Below are positions 1 through 11,055 of a DNA stretch of 64,000 nucleotides, one piece after another. The notes beneath the pieces are model-generated. The model saw only the letters and a list, made by a program, of their open reading frames with translations. It was not told the DNA's origin and searched no databases. Both the position numbers and the translations under genes were made by a program. Positions within the stretch are counted from its first letter, which is position 1; each line of letters begins with the position of its first letter. Source of the DNA: Zea mays. Lineage: Eukaryota > Streptophyta > Magnoliopsida > Poales > Poaceae. Where the stretch lies: positions 93,941,849 to 94,005,848 of the forward strand of contig NC_050104.1 in NCBI RefSeq assembly GCF_902167145.1, given 5' to 3'.

Positions 1-544
1 TACAGGGGATACATCATTACCCTACCCCTAGCTAGCCACCTCAGGCTACGAAGGAACAAGACCGGTGTCACATCTAGATTACTCCAGCAACAGGTAATGA
101 TGGTTCCCTGCATGCGTCCATGATGTCGATTGTTCTCAGCTCTCTACGAAGGCAAAGAAACGTCGGCAGGACCCATGGCCGCACCGCCAGCTACGCTTCT
201 ACAGGGCTCAAGCACTTCTCCGCCAATCACGTTAGCACATAGCTACACCCCCATATGTACAGCTGGACCATCCCCTTGTATCTATAAAAGGGGATGCCCA
301 GGGCCTTCCCACGACATACGGAGAGAGGGGAAAAAGGCAGAGGACGCTAACTCAGACGGCTCACTTCAAGGCCAAACCCTCTCTCGCGAAGCTTGTAACC
401 CCTACTACGAGCACCCCGGTGCAAGATAATATAAGCCTCATCCCCCCTCTTGTGTTTCATCTTGCATCAATCCATCTGGGTAGGGACACGCAGCGTCAAA
501 TTCACTAGTCGGTTGAGGGTCCTCGTGGGTCCAAAACACCGACA
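1..544 (+). repeat. E1 5' LTR (3' portion)
   Basis: This stretch is repeated almost base for base at 13139-13681. It ends in CCGACA, the inverted complement of the TGTCGG start of the 3' LTR, and is followed two bases later by a primer-binding site. It holds a TATA box and the transcribed R-U5 part. Confidence 0.92.
283..290 (+). promoter_or_regulatory. TATA box of E1 5' LTR
   Basis: TATAAAAG lies about 260 bases before the LTR end and is conserved in the 3' LTR at 13421. Its place in the LTR fits the retrotransposon promoter. Confidence 0.75.
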
Positions 545-546
545 GT

Positions 547-565
547 TGGCGCGCCAGGTAGGGGA
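547..565 (+). other. E1 primer-binding site
   Basis: TGGCGCGCCAGGTAGGGGA starts two bases after the LTR end. That is the position where a tRNA 3' end primes minus-strand synthesis, and similar strings follow the 5' LTR in other grass Gypsy elements. The tRNA was not identified. Confidence 0.75.
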
Positions 566-604
566 CTAGCTGCATGTTGGCAATACTTTCCCGTTGAGAT
601 CCAG

Positions 605-1765
605 ATGGACAATCTTCAACAGCCTCTTCAGCCCGGGACGGTGCTCCGCTTTGGGAGTCTCGAGTTCATGTCTCCAGACGGCAGCTACAACATGGTACTC
701 CTCCCCCGCAGCACGACAACAACGATAGTCGTCAGCTCGCCCGGTGGAGGCGAACCCGACGACGACATCTTCCCGTGGCAGAAGGGGAACACCCGGGTTT
801 GCCCCGCCACCCTCCTCGCCGGAGGAGGAGGAGACGGAGCAACCATGGCCAGGCAGGAGGCAGCACCTCGTCGGCTGTCGGACCAGAGCGAGTCAACAAC
901 GCCGACACCCCTGCGGGGGACATGTCGGGTGTTATCCTCGCACCTGAGACAACGACGGGTGTCGCTTCCCAGCAACGTGCCAACCCCAGGCGGACTGATG
1001 ACGCCGGCACCCTTGCGAGGGACTTGTCGGACATTAGTCTCGCACCTGAGATAACGACACATTCCATCTCCGATGCAACTTCACCACCATCCATCAACCA
1101 GGAGGTACCATCTGTTTTCCATCCTATTCCCTTTAGATTTAGCTTCGATCCACCAAGCGGCCCCACTTTGGCAAGCGCTTTCGCAAGGGCATATCCTGAC
1201 CTTCCGAGGTACCATACGTGGTCAACTTGGGATCTACTGACGCCTGTCTCAACCTCCGGACCCGCGGGTTCCAAGGAAGAGGACGACCCCGACTTCAGTT
1301 GGGATTTCTCCGGACTCCGTGATCCCGGTGCCATGTGAGACTTCATATCCGCATGTGACCACTGCCTCTCCGGCTACTCTGACGATGGCCACAACCTTTA
1401 CGACGAGGGTTACGACCCAACTCGCGAGTGTTTCCACATCGATCAGGGGGATCACGACGAAGACAACCACCTTGGCATGCCAGGAAACGACGACGCCCCT
1501 GTGCCTGCGTCTCGCGTTGAGATCCCGCGGGAGCTAGCTGTGGCCCGGGTCCCTGCGGGGGGTCAGGGCACACAGCTCGAGCAACTCCGCGAGATGTAGG
1601 CCAAGCTCGACGAAGAAACGAGGCGACTTGTGCAGCTCCAACGAAACCTCGAGCAAGAGTGGGCATGCCGAGCACTCGCCGGAGGAGCGCGTCATCAGGC
1701 CTGGGACGTCCAGCGTCGTATTATTGACGATGCCAGGGCAAGGCTGCCCCGGCCTTCAACGGGGC
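605..1765 (+). pseudogene. E1 gag, N-terminal part, interrupted
   Basis: The frame starts at an ATG 60 bases after the LTR (MDNLQQPLQPGTVLRFGSLE) and stays open to 1054. After that, similar low-complexity gag sequence continues only with frame changes and stops, for example TAG near 1597. The region before the insertion is charged and helical. The solo LTR at 1766 splits it; gag resumes at 5426. It would encode the structural particle protein but is dead here. Confidence 0.7.
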
Positions 1766-3527
1766 TGAAGCGTCCCCAATCCTCTGGGACTCAAATGTGA
1801 TACAATTACTAGTCCCAGGAGGCTAGTAAACACATTTATACATCAGATGATACCAAATCTGCTTAAACGAGACAAACCTATAAAGGTGGCGATCAACTTT
1901 AAGAGTTGGTCCACAACTCGGGACATATCATCAGAGTGGGGCTGAAGCAGCCCGATATACGCAGCGAAGCAAATCAGCGGTCCAACAGCCACAGGCAAGG
2001 TTGGGAACAGTCGTAACTCTTACCCGATCTCCTTTTTCTGAAAAACAACAATTAAGCAAGGGTGAGTACAAACGTACTCAGCAGTCCACCTTCACCCGCG
2101 GAATGGGGAAATCAGATATAATGCATGGAATATGTGGAGCTCAGAATATTTTGCAGAAACAGCAATATTTTATGCAAGGTTGTTTTGAAAAACATTTTGT
2201 ACTTTTGCAAAGCGCATCCTCTCCAAAAGGAGCAGGAAGTTTTTCAGTATTATAACAAAATCCCCTGGACTAAACCATCCAGGTATCTCAACAGTTTCCC
2301 ACTGGTTTTCATTTTCAAAAAACAGCTACTGGACTTCCCGTCCACCATAGCTCACGGCTCAATCGCCGAACCTTTTAAAAACCACTTTTCTCAAACGCAC
2401 CTTTTTTTTGGAAAACAAAACATTAATTGCCATACCATACCAGACTCGTCCATTCCTGTGGACACAGACTATTCGAATAGGTTTTCAAACTCTGCGCAGA
2501 GGTGTACACTTTACCCACTAGTCCGGCTCTGCAATCTCATAGCTAGTGAGATCCGAATCCGAATCTCTTTCTTTCCTCGCATGTCCTAACCTTAGCGGTT
2601 ATACCGGAAGGAGTCAGGCCACTGCCATGTCCAAACCGGACAAAACATTTCCCCTCCTTATCCTCCTGGTGCTCCCCAGCCTTCATAACCCTGGGGTTGG
2701 ACCGTACGAGTTCAGATTGAGTGACTGCCCACACAGTCTCGAGTGGTTGTACTTATCATGAGTACAGGTAGTGAAGGATGACAAACCGGTCCTTATATGA
2801 GGGTACAATCCTTCTGCTCACGCCTAAACCAGCTGAGCCATCACCTTAGGCCCTCCCCTAAACCAGGGAGTCCCTGATCATCCCTACTCAAAGGTGATAA
2901 GGGTGAAAACCCTTCATCATACACATTTTGAAAAGCATTTTCTTTTGAAAACTCACACCTTTTCTCAAATCATTTGTAACAAATATATAAAGGATTGATT
3001 GCGGCAAGCGGCTTGGGTGGCCATAATAACTTGTCTCAAAATCATATCATGCATAAAATAACAGGCTGAGGGTTGTGGTTGAAAAATCATAGGTAACTTA
3101 TGCATCAAAGGGATCCAGTGAGCTTGTCGTGCTTATTCGGCGAAGGGGGAAGGGGAGCTTGTGGAACTGGCTTCTAGCTCCACTGCCTGGCGTAGACTTG
3201 CAGATCTGGCCTCCACGAGACGGCATGAACGCTCCGATAACTATGCAACATGAATAAGCAAACATACAAACAAGCAAGTATACCAACAAATATTTAGTAT
3301 AGTGGTCAGAATAGTGATATATGGATGGGTAGAGTCTTGAGTAGAATCTGTGTCATGTGGTGTTGTGATATTACTGGTGGTGGAGCGGAGGTGCTTACCA
3401 GGAGGGTGGACTGGAGGCGAAGCGACACTATGCATGTAGCCGGCAGAGCGGAGTAACTGAGTGGGTGGGGTGTTTGCCTTGGCTGAGGGTGTTGAGTGTG
3501 TGTGGAGAGGGAGAGGGTAGCTGGGTG

Positions 3528-3535
3528 TATTTATA
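3528..3535 (-). promoter_or_regulatory. TATA-like box in solo LTR (first)
   Basis: The minus strand reads TATAAATA next to a GT/GA-rich stretch. It is one of two such boxes in the same LTR. Function is inferred from motif only. Confidence 0.4.
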
Positions 3536-3954
3536 GCTGAGTGTATGTGGTGTAGCACAGTGAAGTTCACTGTTGGTGAGAATAGTGACGAATGAATCGT
3601 CTCACTTAGTATGAACAGGAGAAATATAGGCAGAATATGGGACAAAAGTATTTTGGGAGTTTTCTGGAATATGGACCATGCTTAAGGGATGACATGGTTG
3701 GATAGGGAATAGTTTGATAAGAATTTAGAAACGAGAATTATTGGAATCTAAGTTTGGGAGCCTGGTTCGAAGGAATCTCAAAGTTAAGCGTGCTCAACTT
3801 GGAGAAACCTAGGATGGGTGACCAGATGGGAAGTTCCCACTGGAAGGAAAATCACAGTCACCGGAGTTCGTATGATTGGAATATGGGTCTGGCTGGTCTT
3901 AGGTGGACTGGACAGCATGATGTATGAGTAGTTGAAATTTGGGGTGATCCGCTA

Positions 3955-4140
3955 ATCGATGAATAGTAACGATGAATAGTAACGATGAATAGTGACGACG
4001 AAAAAGCTACTATAGATGTCATCGATGAGTAGTAACGATGGTAAATAGTAACAATGATGAATAGTAATAATGAATAGTAATAATGGTGAATAGTGTCGTT
4101 GAATAGTAACGATGAATAGTAACGGTGGATAGTTCGTATG
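3955..4140. repeat. GATGAATAGTAAC minisatellite in solo LTR
   Basis: A 12-13 base unit close to GATGAATAGTAAC is repeated many times with small changes (AATAATGAATAGT, AATGGTGAATAGT). It grades into the next array. Confidence 0.85.
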
Positions 4141-4800
4141 AACGAACGATGAACGATGAATAGGAACTATGAACAAACGATGAACGATGAATAGGAACTA
4201 TGAACGAACGAACGATCGATCGAATGATCGGACGAACAAACGATCGGAATTTCGGCAGCATAACGGCAGGACAAAGATTATCTGGAAGAACGATGAATAG
4301 GGACTATGAACGAACGATGAACGATGAATAGGAACTATGAACGAACGATGAACGATCGAACGAACGAACGATCGGAATTTCGGCAGCATAACGGCAGGAA
4401 AAAGATTATTTGGATGAACGAACGGACGAACGATCGAATGATCGGACGAACGAACGATCAGAATTTCGGCAGCATAACGGCAGGACAAAGATTATCTGGA
4501 AGAACGATGAATAGGGACTATGAACGAACGGTGAACGATGAATAGGAACTATGAACGAACGATGAACGATCGAATGATCGAATGAACGAATGATCGGAAT
4601 TTTGACAGCATAATGGTAGGAAAAAGATTATTTGGACGAACGAACGGACGAACGATCGAACGATCGGACGAACGGACGAACGAACCATGAACGATCGGAC
4701 AAACGATCGAACGATCGGACGAACGATCGAACGATCGGACGAACGAACGAACAAACTAAGAACAGGGGACGAACGATCGAAGAACGATCGAACGATCCTT
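4141..4800. repeat. GAACGAACGATC minisatellite with higher-order units
   Basis: Tetranucleotide-like GAAC/GATC repeats contain many short palindromes (CGATCG, AACGATCGAACG). Four spacers with the core TTTCGGCAGCATAACGGCAG (the fourth diverged), starting near 4246, 4370, 4460 and 4594, divide the array. They alternate between an ACAAAGATTATCTGGA form and an AAAAAGATTATTTGGA form, so the array has a two-part higher-order unit of about 210 bases. Long open frames here come only from the repeat period. Confidence 0.85.
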
Positions 4801-4904
4801 GTGCTAGTGTGTGCTTGTGTGGAACATGGAGTGGGTGTGTGTGGGGGGGGAGAGAGTTGCAATGAAATGGCTTGGGGTGGGATGAGAGGAGGCCCTGACA
4901 CCTC

Positions 4905-4912
4905 TATTTATA
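4905..4912 (-). promoter_or_regulatory. TATA-like box in solo LTR (second)
   Basis: The minus strand reads TATAAATAG just beyond the minisatellite. Together with the similar box at 3528 it supports a minus-strand LTR orientation. Confidence 0.45.
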
Positions 4913-5425
4913 GCCATGGTGGGGGATTAGGGGGAGGGATGAGAGGATTAGTGGGAGGTTGAGAGGATTAGTGGGAGATTAGCATGTATTTGTCTTGTAT
5001 AAGTGAGATTAGCTTGTAGAGCTCACCGTATGACACTGGAGGCATACGTATACGTATGAGCATGAGAAAAGTTATGAAGAAAATATTTGTAGGGACTTGA
5101 AAAATGATTATGAAGGTATTTCTTAGGAAGAAAATACTTGGAAATATATCGGTGGAATATTTGGACAGTATTTCTAGAAAGAACTTGAAGGGGATCACTC
5201 GGGAAATATCTGGGCGGTATTTCTGGAAGAATTTGAGGGGGATCACTGGGGAAATATTTGTAGGATATTTTGAGGAGGATTTTGGAGAGAATATAAACCA
5301 CTATAATTTATTTGTTGATATCAACTTGCAAACAAACATTTTGAAATGAAATTAGAAATTCATTTTGAATTTAGAGCGAGTTTGAGAAAAATTCAAGATT
5401 TGAATTTTTGGGATGCTACAGGGGC

Positions 5426-7513
5426 CGGCCAGAACCTAGCTGCAGCGGCGATGTTACTTCGAACAATGCCGGAGCCATCCACCACCGAGGGGCAACGTAT
5501 CCAGGGCGAACTCAAGGACCTTCTGGAAAATGCCGCAGCCCGACGAGCCGAGAGCTCTGCCTCCCGAAGGCGAGGATGCCCCTCGGAGCATCATGCAGCG
5601 TCCTCCCGACACATGCGCGAGGCCTCGGTCCACACCGAGCACACGGGAGACGGGACACCTGCAGCCCGGGATCGCCTCGGCGACGAGCAACACTGCCGTG
5701 ACCGTCGAGCCCGCCTCGAGGAAAGGGTGCACCGAGGCTACCACCCCAGACGTGGAGGACGCTACGACAGTGAGGAGGATCAAAGCCCCTCGCCCGAACC
5801 ACCAGGTCCGCGGGTCTTCAGCCGGGCCATACGACGGGCGCCGTTCTCGGCCCGGTTCCGAGCCCTGACTACCATTACCAAGTACTCAGGGGAGACGAGG
5901 CCGGAGTTGTGGCTCACGGATTACCGGCTGGCATGCTAGTTGGGAGGGACGGACGACGACAACCTCATCATCCGCAACCTCCCCCTTTTCCTCTCCGACG
6001 CTGCTCGGGCCTGGCTAGAGCATCTGCCTCCTGCGTAGATCTTCGACTGGGATGACCTAGTCAAGGCCTTCGCTGGAAATTTCCAAGGTACATACGTGCG
6101 CCCTGGGAACTCGTGGGATCTCTGGAGCTACCGCCAGCAGCCAGGAGAATCCCTGCGAGAGTACATCTGGCGGTTTTCAAAGCAGTGCACCGAGTTGCCT
6201 AACATCACCGACTCGGACGTCATCGGAGCATTCCTCGCCGGCACCACTTGCCGGGACCTGGTAAGCAAACTAGGATGCAAGACACCCACCAAGGTGAGCG
6301 AATTGATGGACATAACCACCAAGTTCGCCTCTGGTCATGAGGCGGTCGAAGCCATCTTCTGGAAGGACAAGCAGCCTCAGGGAAGGCAGAAGGAAGACGT
6401 CCCCGAGGCGTCCGTCCAGCGTGGCACAAAGAAGAAGACCAGGAAGAAGGCGCAAGCAAAATGCAACGTCGTTGACGCGGATCTCATCGCTGCTACCGAG
6501 CACAGGAATTCTCGGAAGCCTCCCGGAGGGGCCAACGTGTTCGACAAGATGTTCAAGGAGTCGTGCCCCTATCACAGGGGTCCCGTCAAGCACACCCTTG
6601 AAGAGTGTGACATGCTCCGACGTTACTTCAATAAGGCTGGACCCTCGGCGGAAGGTGGCAAGGACCAAGGCAACAACAAGAAAGGAGGCGACAAGGAAGA
6701 AGAGTTCCCAGAGGTCCACAACTGCTTCATGATCTACGGTGGGCAAGTAGCGAATGCCTCGGCTCAACACCGCAAGCAAGAACACTGGGAGGTCTGCTCG
6801 GTGAAGGTAGCAACGCCAGTCTACCTAGACTGGTCCGACAAACCCATTACCTTCGACCAAGGCGACCACCCCGACTGCGTACCGAGCCCAGGAAGGTATC
6901 TGCTTGTCGTCGACCCTGTCATCGGCAACGCTAGGCTCTCCAAGGTCCTCATGGACGGAGGCAACAGCCTCAACATCATCTACGCCGAGACCTTAGAGCT
7001 CTTGGGGGTTGATCGGTCCACGATCCGGGCCGATGCAGCACCCTTTCACGGGATTGTCCCCGGCAAGCATGTCCTGCCCCTTGGGCAACTTGATTTGCTC
7101 GTCTGCTTCGGAACTCCCTCCAACTTCTGAAAGGAAACCCTCACTTTTGAGGTAGCCGGGTTCCGAGGGACCTATCATGTAGTGTTGGGAAGACCGTGCT
7201 ACGCCAAGTTCATGGTCGTCCCCAACTACACGTACCTCAAGCTCAAGATGTCAGGCCCCAACGGAACCATCACCGTCGGATCCACATACCGCCATGCTTA
7301 CGAGTGCGACGTGGAATGCGTGGAGTACGCCGAGGCCATCGCCGAGTCCGAAGCCCTCATCGCCGACCTGGATTGCCTCTCCAAAGAGGCGCCCGACGCG
7401 AAGCGGCATGCCGGCAACTTCGAACCAGCCGAGGCGGTTAAGTCCGTCTCTCTCGACCCCAGCAACGACGCCGACAAGAAAGTCAGGATCGGCTCCGAGC
7501 TTGACTCCAAATA
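5426..7513 (+). pseudogene. E1 gag C-terminal part and aspartic protease region
   Basis: Gag resumes at the target duplication of the solo LTR. The retrotransposon gag domain is clear near 6096-6360 (QQPGESLREYIWRFSKQCTE). A zinc-knuckle-like CPYHRGPVKHTLEEC follows near 6571. The protease region runs from about 6900 to 7300 with the active-site-like LMDGGNSLNIIY and the later LGRPCYAKFMVVPNYTYLKL. The usual D-S/T-G is replaced by D-G-G, as also in E2. In-frame stops fall near 5938, 6036, 7128 and 7513, so no full product can be made. Confidence 0.8.
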
Positions 7514-7520
7514 GGAAGCA

Positions 7521-8535
7521 GTGCTCCTCGACTTTCTCCGCGCAAACGCCGAAATTTTTGCGTGGAGTCCCTCGGACATGCCAGGCATACCGAGGGATGT
7601 CGCCGAGCCCTCACTGGACATCCGAGCCGGTGCCCGACCCATGAAACAGCACCTGCGCCGTTTTGATGAAGAAAAGCGCAGAGCCATAGGCGAGGAGGTC
7701 CACAAGCTAATGGCTGCATTGTTCATCAAAGAAGTATTCCATCCCGAATGGTTAGCTAACCCTGTACTTGTAAAGAAAAAAGGTGGGAAATGGAGGATGT
7801 GTGTAGACTACACTGGGTTAAATAAAGCATGTCCAAAGGTTCCCTACCCTCTGCCTCGCATCAATCAAATTGTGGACCCTGCTGCTGGGTGCGAAATCCT
7901 GTCTTTCCTCGATGCCTATTCAGGCTATCACCAAATCAAGATGAAAGAATCCAACCAGCTCACGACTTCTTTTATCACACCTTTTGGCATATATTGTTAT
8001 ACTACTATGCCATTTGGCTTGAGGAATGAGGACGACCTCAACAAGTTTGGCAAGCGGTGGATAAAAGAGCTACCCTCGGTGGTTTGGAGTCTGAGGACGA
8101 CGCCGAGCTGGGCCACGGGTTTCTCGTCGTTTTTCCTAGTCTATGGGGCCGAGGCCATCCTACCCACGGACTTAGAATACGGCTCCCCGAGGACAAAGGC
8201 ATATGACGACCAAAACAACCAGACGAGCCGAGAGGATTCATTGGATCAGCTGGAAGAGGCTCGGGACGTAGCCTTACTACACTCAGCGCAGTATCAGCAG
8301 TCTCTGCGACGCTACCACGCCCGAAGGATTCGGCCCCGAGGCTTCCAAGTGGGAGATTTGGTGCTTCGGCTATGACAAGACGCCCGAGGGCGCCACAAGC
8401 TTACTCCTCCCTGGGAAGGGCCATTCATCATCGCCAAAATTTTGAAGCCCGGGACATACAAGCTGGCCAACGATCAAGGCGAGGTCTACAGCAACGCTTG
8501 GAACATCGAACAACTACGTCGCTTTTATCCCTAAA
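7521..8535 (+). pseudogene. E1 truncated pol: reverse transcriptase fused to integrase C-terminus
   Basis: The N-terminal half of reverse transcriptase is recognisable: KKKGGKWRMCVDYTGLNKAC, then SFLDAYSGYHQIKM and FITPFGIYCYTTMPFGLRN. Directly after this (about 8025) the frame continues with integrase C-terminal sequence, KELPSVVWSLRTTPSWATGF and FFLVYGAEAILPTDLEYGSP. The YVDD catalytic box, RNase H and the integrase DDE core are missing, a deletion of perhaps 2.5-3 kb compared with E3. The join keeps the frame. A TGA at 8373 interrupts the tail, which goes on as WEGPFIIAKILKPGTYKLA and stops at 8533. Confidence 0.85.
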
Positions 8536-8645
8536 GTGTTTCAAGTCGTTCATTTATCTCGGTCCCTTTACATGTATAAATAAAAAGTCTAACTGTCAAG
8601 GGAGGATCGGCCTTGCCTCAGCAAAAACCGACCCTCCCTCGGGGG

Positions 8646-8914
8646 CTAGAAGGGGGGAACCCCCTCTGCGTCAAAATTTTCCTCGGAAAAGTTTTCTACC
8701 AAAACGACTTTCGTGCCTTTCGACTATGTCGATAACGGAATCCTAAAAACGAGCGAGAGAGACCTCGAACGGCAAGGCCGACCGAGCTGAGGGATTCCTA
8801 CGCCTCTGGGATACGGATACCTCACTCATCACCTTCCACGAAAGGTAGCTCACGCTCGGATAAGTGATTCTGCTACCGAACAAGTCCTAATGCTCGAAAC
8901 AAGAGGAAAGAAAC
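8646..8914 (+). repeat. Duplicated 270 bp block, copy 1 (between pol and antisense gene)
   Basis: It starts CTAGAAGGGGGGAACCCCCT and is repeated with a few percent difference at 9682-9953. Copy 1 lies between the 3' ends of the convergent pol and antisense frames. Confidence 0.85.
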
Positions 8915-9003
8915 GCAGCTTTATACTCTAACACTAAAAATGTTTAGGCCTCAGCGGCCGCAAGAAACATACACATACTTAGAATAAAATGTTCCGCACA
9001 GGC

Positions 9004-10906
9004 TCAGGTGTCGGCAGGGGGAGGAGCAGCACCCTCGGCGTCGTTCCTACCCGCGGCGGAATCTGGCCCGGCCTCGGACGGTGACATAGGCGGAAAGATC
9101 TCCACCTCAAAAAAGGAAGCCAATGCCACGCCTGGGCCCTCGGCAGCCGCATCAAGCCTTTGGACCTCGGCTAGGGCGGCCTCCTCTTCGTCGGGTAAGC
9201 AGTAGCCCTCACTGACCCGCTCCAAATCCACGTCATAGTGGGAAGTGAGGACAGCGAAGGCCCGCCTAACGCCGTGGTGCAGCGCCCCACGGAGTCTGCT
9301 GCGCACGTGGCCGCCCAAGGCCCGCAGGCGACTCCGGGGGAGCTGCCCGAGGGGACGTCGTCGAGGCCAAAGGTCCGGCAGAAGGCCGAGATGGCCTCGG
9401 ACATGGCCATGCGGTCGACCTCCTTCTGCTCAGCCGCTTGGGCAAGCACCTTGCAGTTCTTGACGGACTCGTCAAGAGTCGTCTCGAACCCTGAAGACAT
9501 CCGGACAATATTCTTCAGACACGAGGAGAAGAATGAAGCTAAAACAAAGTCACAAAGCAGGCAAAACATACCTTCGTCCCGGGCACGCTGCTGTGAGGCC
9601 ATGGCTTGGGCAGACCGGGCAGACCCGACGGCCACTGCTAGGCCCTCCGCAAGGGTCCCGGCCCGAGCGGTCACCTCAGGTCTAGAAGGGGGGGAACCCC
9701 CTCTGCGTCAAAATTTTCCTCGGAAAAGTTTTCTACGAAAATGACTTTCGTGCCTTTCGACTATATCGATAGCGGAATCCTAAAAATGACAAGAGAGACC
9801 TCGAACGGCAAGGCCGACCGAGCCAAGGGACTCCTACGCCTCCGGGATACGGATACCTTACTCATCACCTTCCGCGAAAGGTAGCTCACGCTCGGATAAG
9901 TGATTCTGCTACCGACGAACAAGTCCTAATGCTCGAAATAAGACGTAAGAAACACGGCGCAAAACAAAATGAGGGTCGGACACTTACCAGGGACACATAC
10001 CCATGGTCGGGACGCATCAAGGGCTGGCTAAGGACGCCAGCGTCCAGTCTCCCTACCGTGCCTGCTACCCGTCTAAGGAGGTCGTCGGCGGAGAGGGGGG
10101 TCGAGGACATCCGTGAACCCTCCAAATCAACCCCTGGCTTCATCTCCGAAAGCCGCAACCGCCGCTCTGCCAATGGGAGCACCCTCCGGCGGTGGATAGC
10201 GGCGACGACCCCCGCAGCGGTAAGGCCCTCGGCTTGTAACTTCTGCCGGGCACGGAGAATGGGCTGGAGCTTCTCCTGGTTCTCGCGTGTGGCCCCCCAG
10301 CGCCAGTTATCACCGGCGGCGGTCACCACTCATTGACATAATGGCGGAAGCATCCCGTCATCGTTCCAGAGATAAAACCACCGGTTCTGCCACCCCTTGT
10401 TCGAAGATACAAGGGAGGCGGTGATGTACTACTGTGCGCGCCCTGACCTCAGCTGGAGGGTGCAGCCGCCAGCCCACACCGCCATACGGACCTTCTTCAC
10501 GTCCGTCGACACGGCAAAGAACTCCGCGGAGAAGAGATAGATCCACAGGTCCCAGTGGGGGTCAATCCCCAGAAACCCCTCGCAAACCGCCACAAAAATA
10601 GCCGCCTGCGCGATGGAGTTGGGGTTGAAGTTGTGAAGCTCCACCCTATAGTAATGTGGGAGCGCCCGCATGAAGTGGTTCGCCGGCATCCCAAACCCCC
10701 GCTCATGGAAGGGGGTGAAACTGACCACGTACCCCGGCGGCGGAGTCGGGTCGGCCTCGCTCCCGGGGGGCCAACCACTCAGGCTGCGGCCCGCCGGAGA
10801 GAGGACGGAGCAAACCCTCGGTAACAAGGGCCTGCAGATCCTCCACAGTGACGGTGGAGAAAGGCCACGGGTCGTGCGGCGGAATGACAACTGCCTTGTC
10901 AGCCAT
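9004..10906 (-). pseudogene. E1 antisense accessory gene (Transposase_28-like), spliced, broken
   Basis: The ATG is at 10906 (MADKAVVIPPHDPWPFSTVT). The conserved core includes GYVVSFTPFHERGFGMPANH, then CEGFLGIDPHWDLWIYLFSA, typical of the plant 'putative gypsy type transposon' family. Further down are WFYLWNDDG and RRRVLPLAERRLRLSEM. Minus-strand introns are visible: a donor GTAAGTG at 9987 with the acceptor probably near 9680, and a GTATGT...TTCAG intron at 9491-9571. The gene ends at 9004 after an acidic C-terminus. A frameshift near 10760, a stop at 10429 and another near 10330 break it. Its function is unknown; the family has been described as additional antisense ORFs of Tat-type elements. 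Confidence 0.8.
9682..9953 (+). repeat. Duplicated 270 bp block, copy 2 (inside antisense-gene intron)
   Basis: This direct repeat of 8646-8914 lies about 1036 bases away. It falls within the likely intron of the antisense gene, between the donor at 9987 and the exon ending near 9675. Confidence 0.85.
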
Positions 10907-11047
10907 CGCCGAGCTGAAGCGGTGGAAGCGGAGGGGATGAGGTGCGCAGTTTTCTCTTCTCTGTCTACTCTCTTAGGTTGCGAAAACAAAAACAGAAGAC
11001 AAGCACAAATGGCAGGGTAAAGAACCACTGTCGGCCCCTCTTCCGGG

Positions 11048-11055
11048 TATATAAA
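11048..11055 (-). promoter_or_regulatory. Candidate TATA box of E1 antisense gene
   Basis: The plus strand reads TATATAAA and the minus strand TTTATATA. It is about 145 bases upstream of the antisense ATG at 10906, like the boxes in E3 (164) and E4 (156). Because the motif is nearly symmetric its direction is not certain. Confidence 0.5.

Larger units (their letters stand above)
1766..5420 (-). mobile_element. Solo LTR of a large-LTR Gypsy family (Tekay/Xilon-like)
   Basis: A 3655 bp block lies between direct repeats GGGGC (1761-1765 and 5421-5425). It starts TGAAGCGTCCC and ends GGGATGCTACA, so the termini are imperfect inverted repeats (9 of 11). No gag or pol is present, as expected after recombination between the two LTRs of one element. 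Two TATAAATA boxes on the minus strand (3528-3535, 4905-4912) and an AT-rich end at 5420 suggest the LTR reads on the minus strand. LTRs over 3 kb are known for maize Tekay/Prem1 and Xilon families; the family is inferred. It interrupts E1 gag, so it is younger than E1. Confidence 0.85.

Noticed and set aside
3098..3645. Hydrophobic minus-strand ORFs in the solo LTR
   Set aside because: They lie in an LTR, lack recognisable domains and have no support from neighbours.
4141..4900. Several overlapping ORFs rich in Asn-Glu-Arg-Thr and Ser-Phe-Val-Arg on both strands
   Set aside because: They are the reading frames of a short-period minisatellite without stops; no domain and no conservation expected.
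5346..5939. A 197-codon ORF with its ATG inside the solo LTR
   Set aside because: The first 25 codons are LTR sequence read through the insertion edge; only the part after 5426 is E1 gag.
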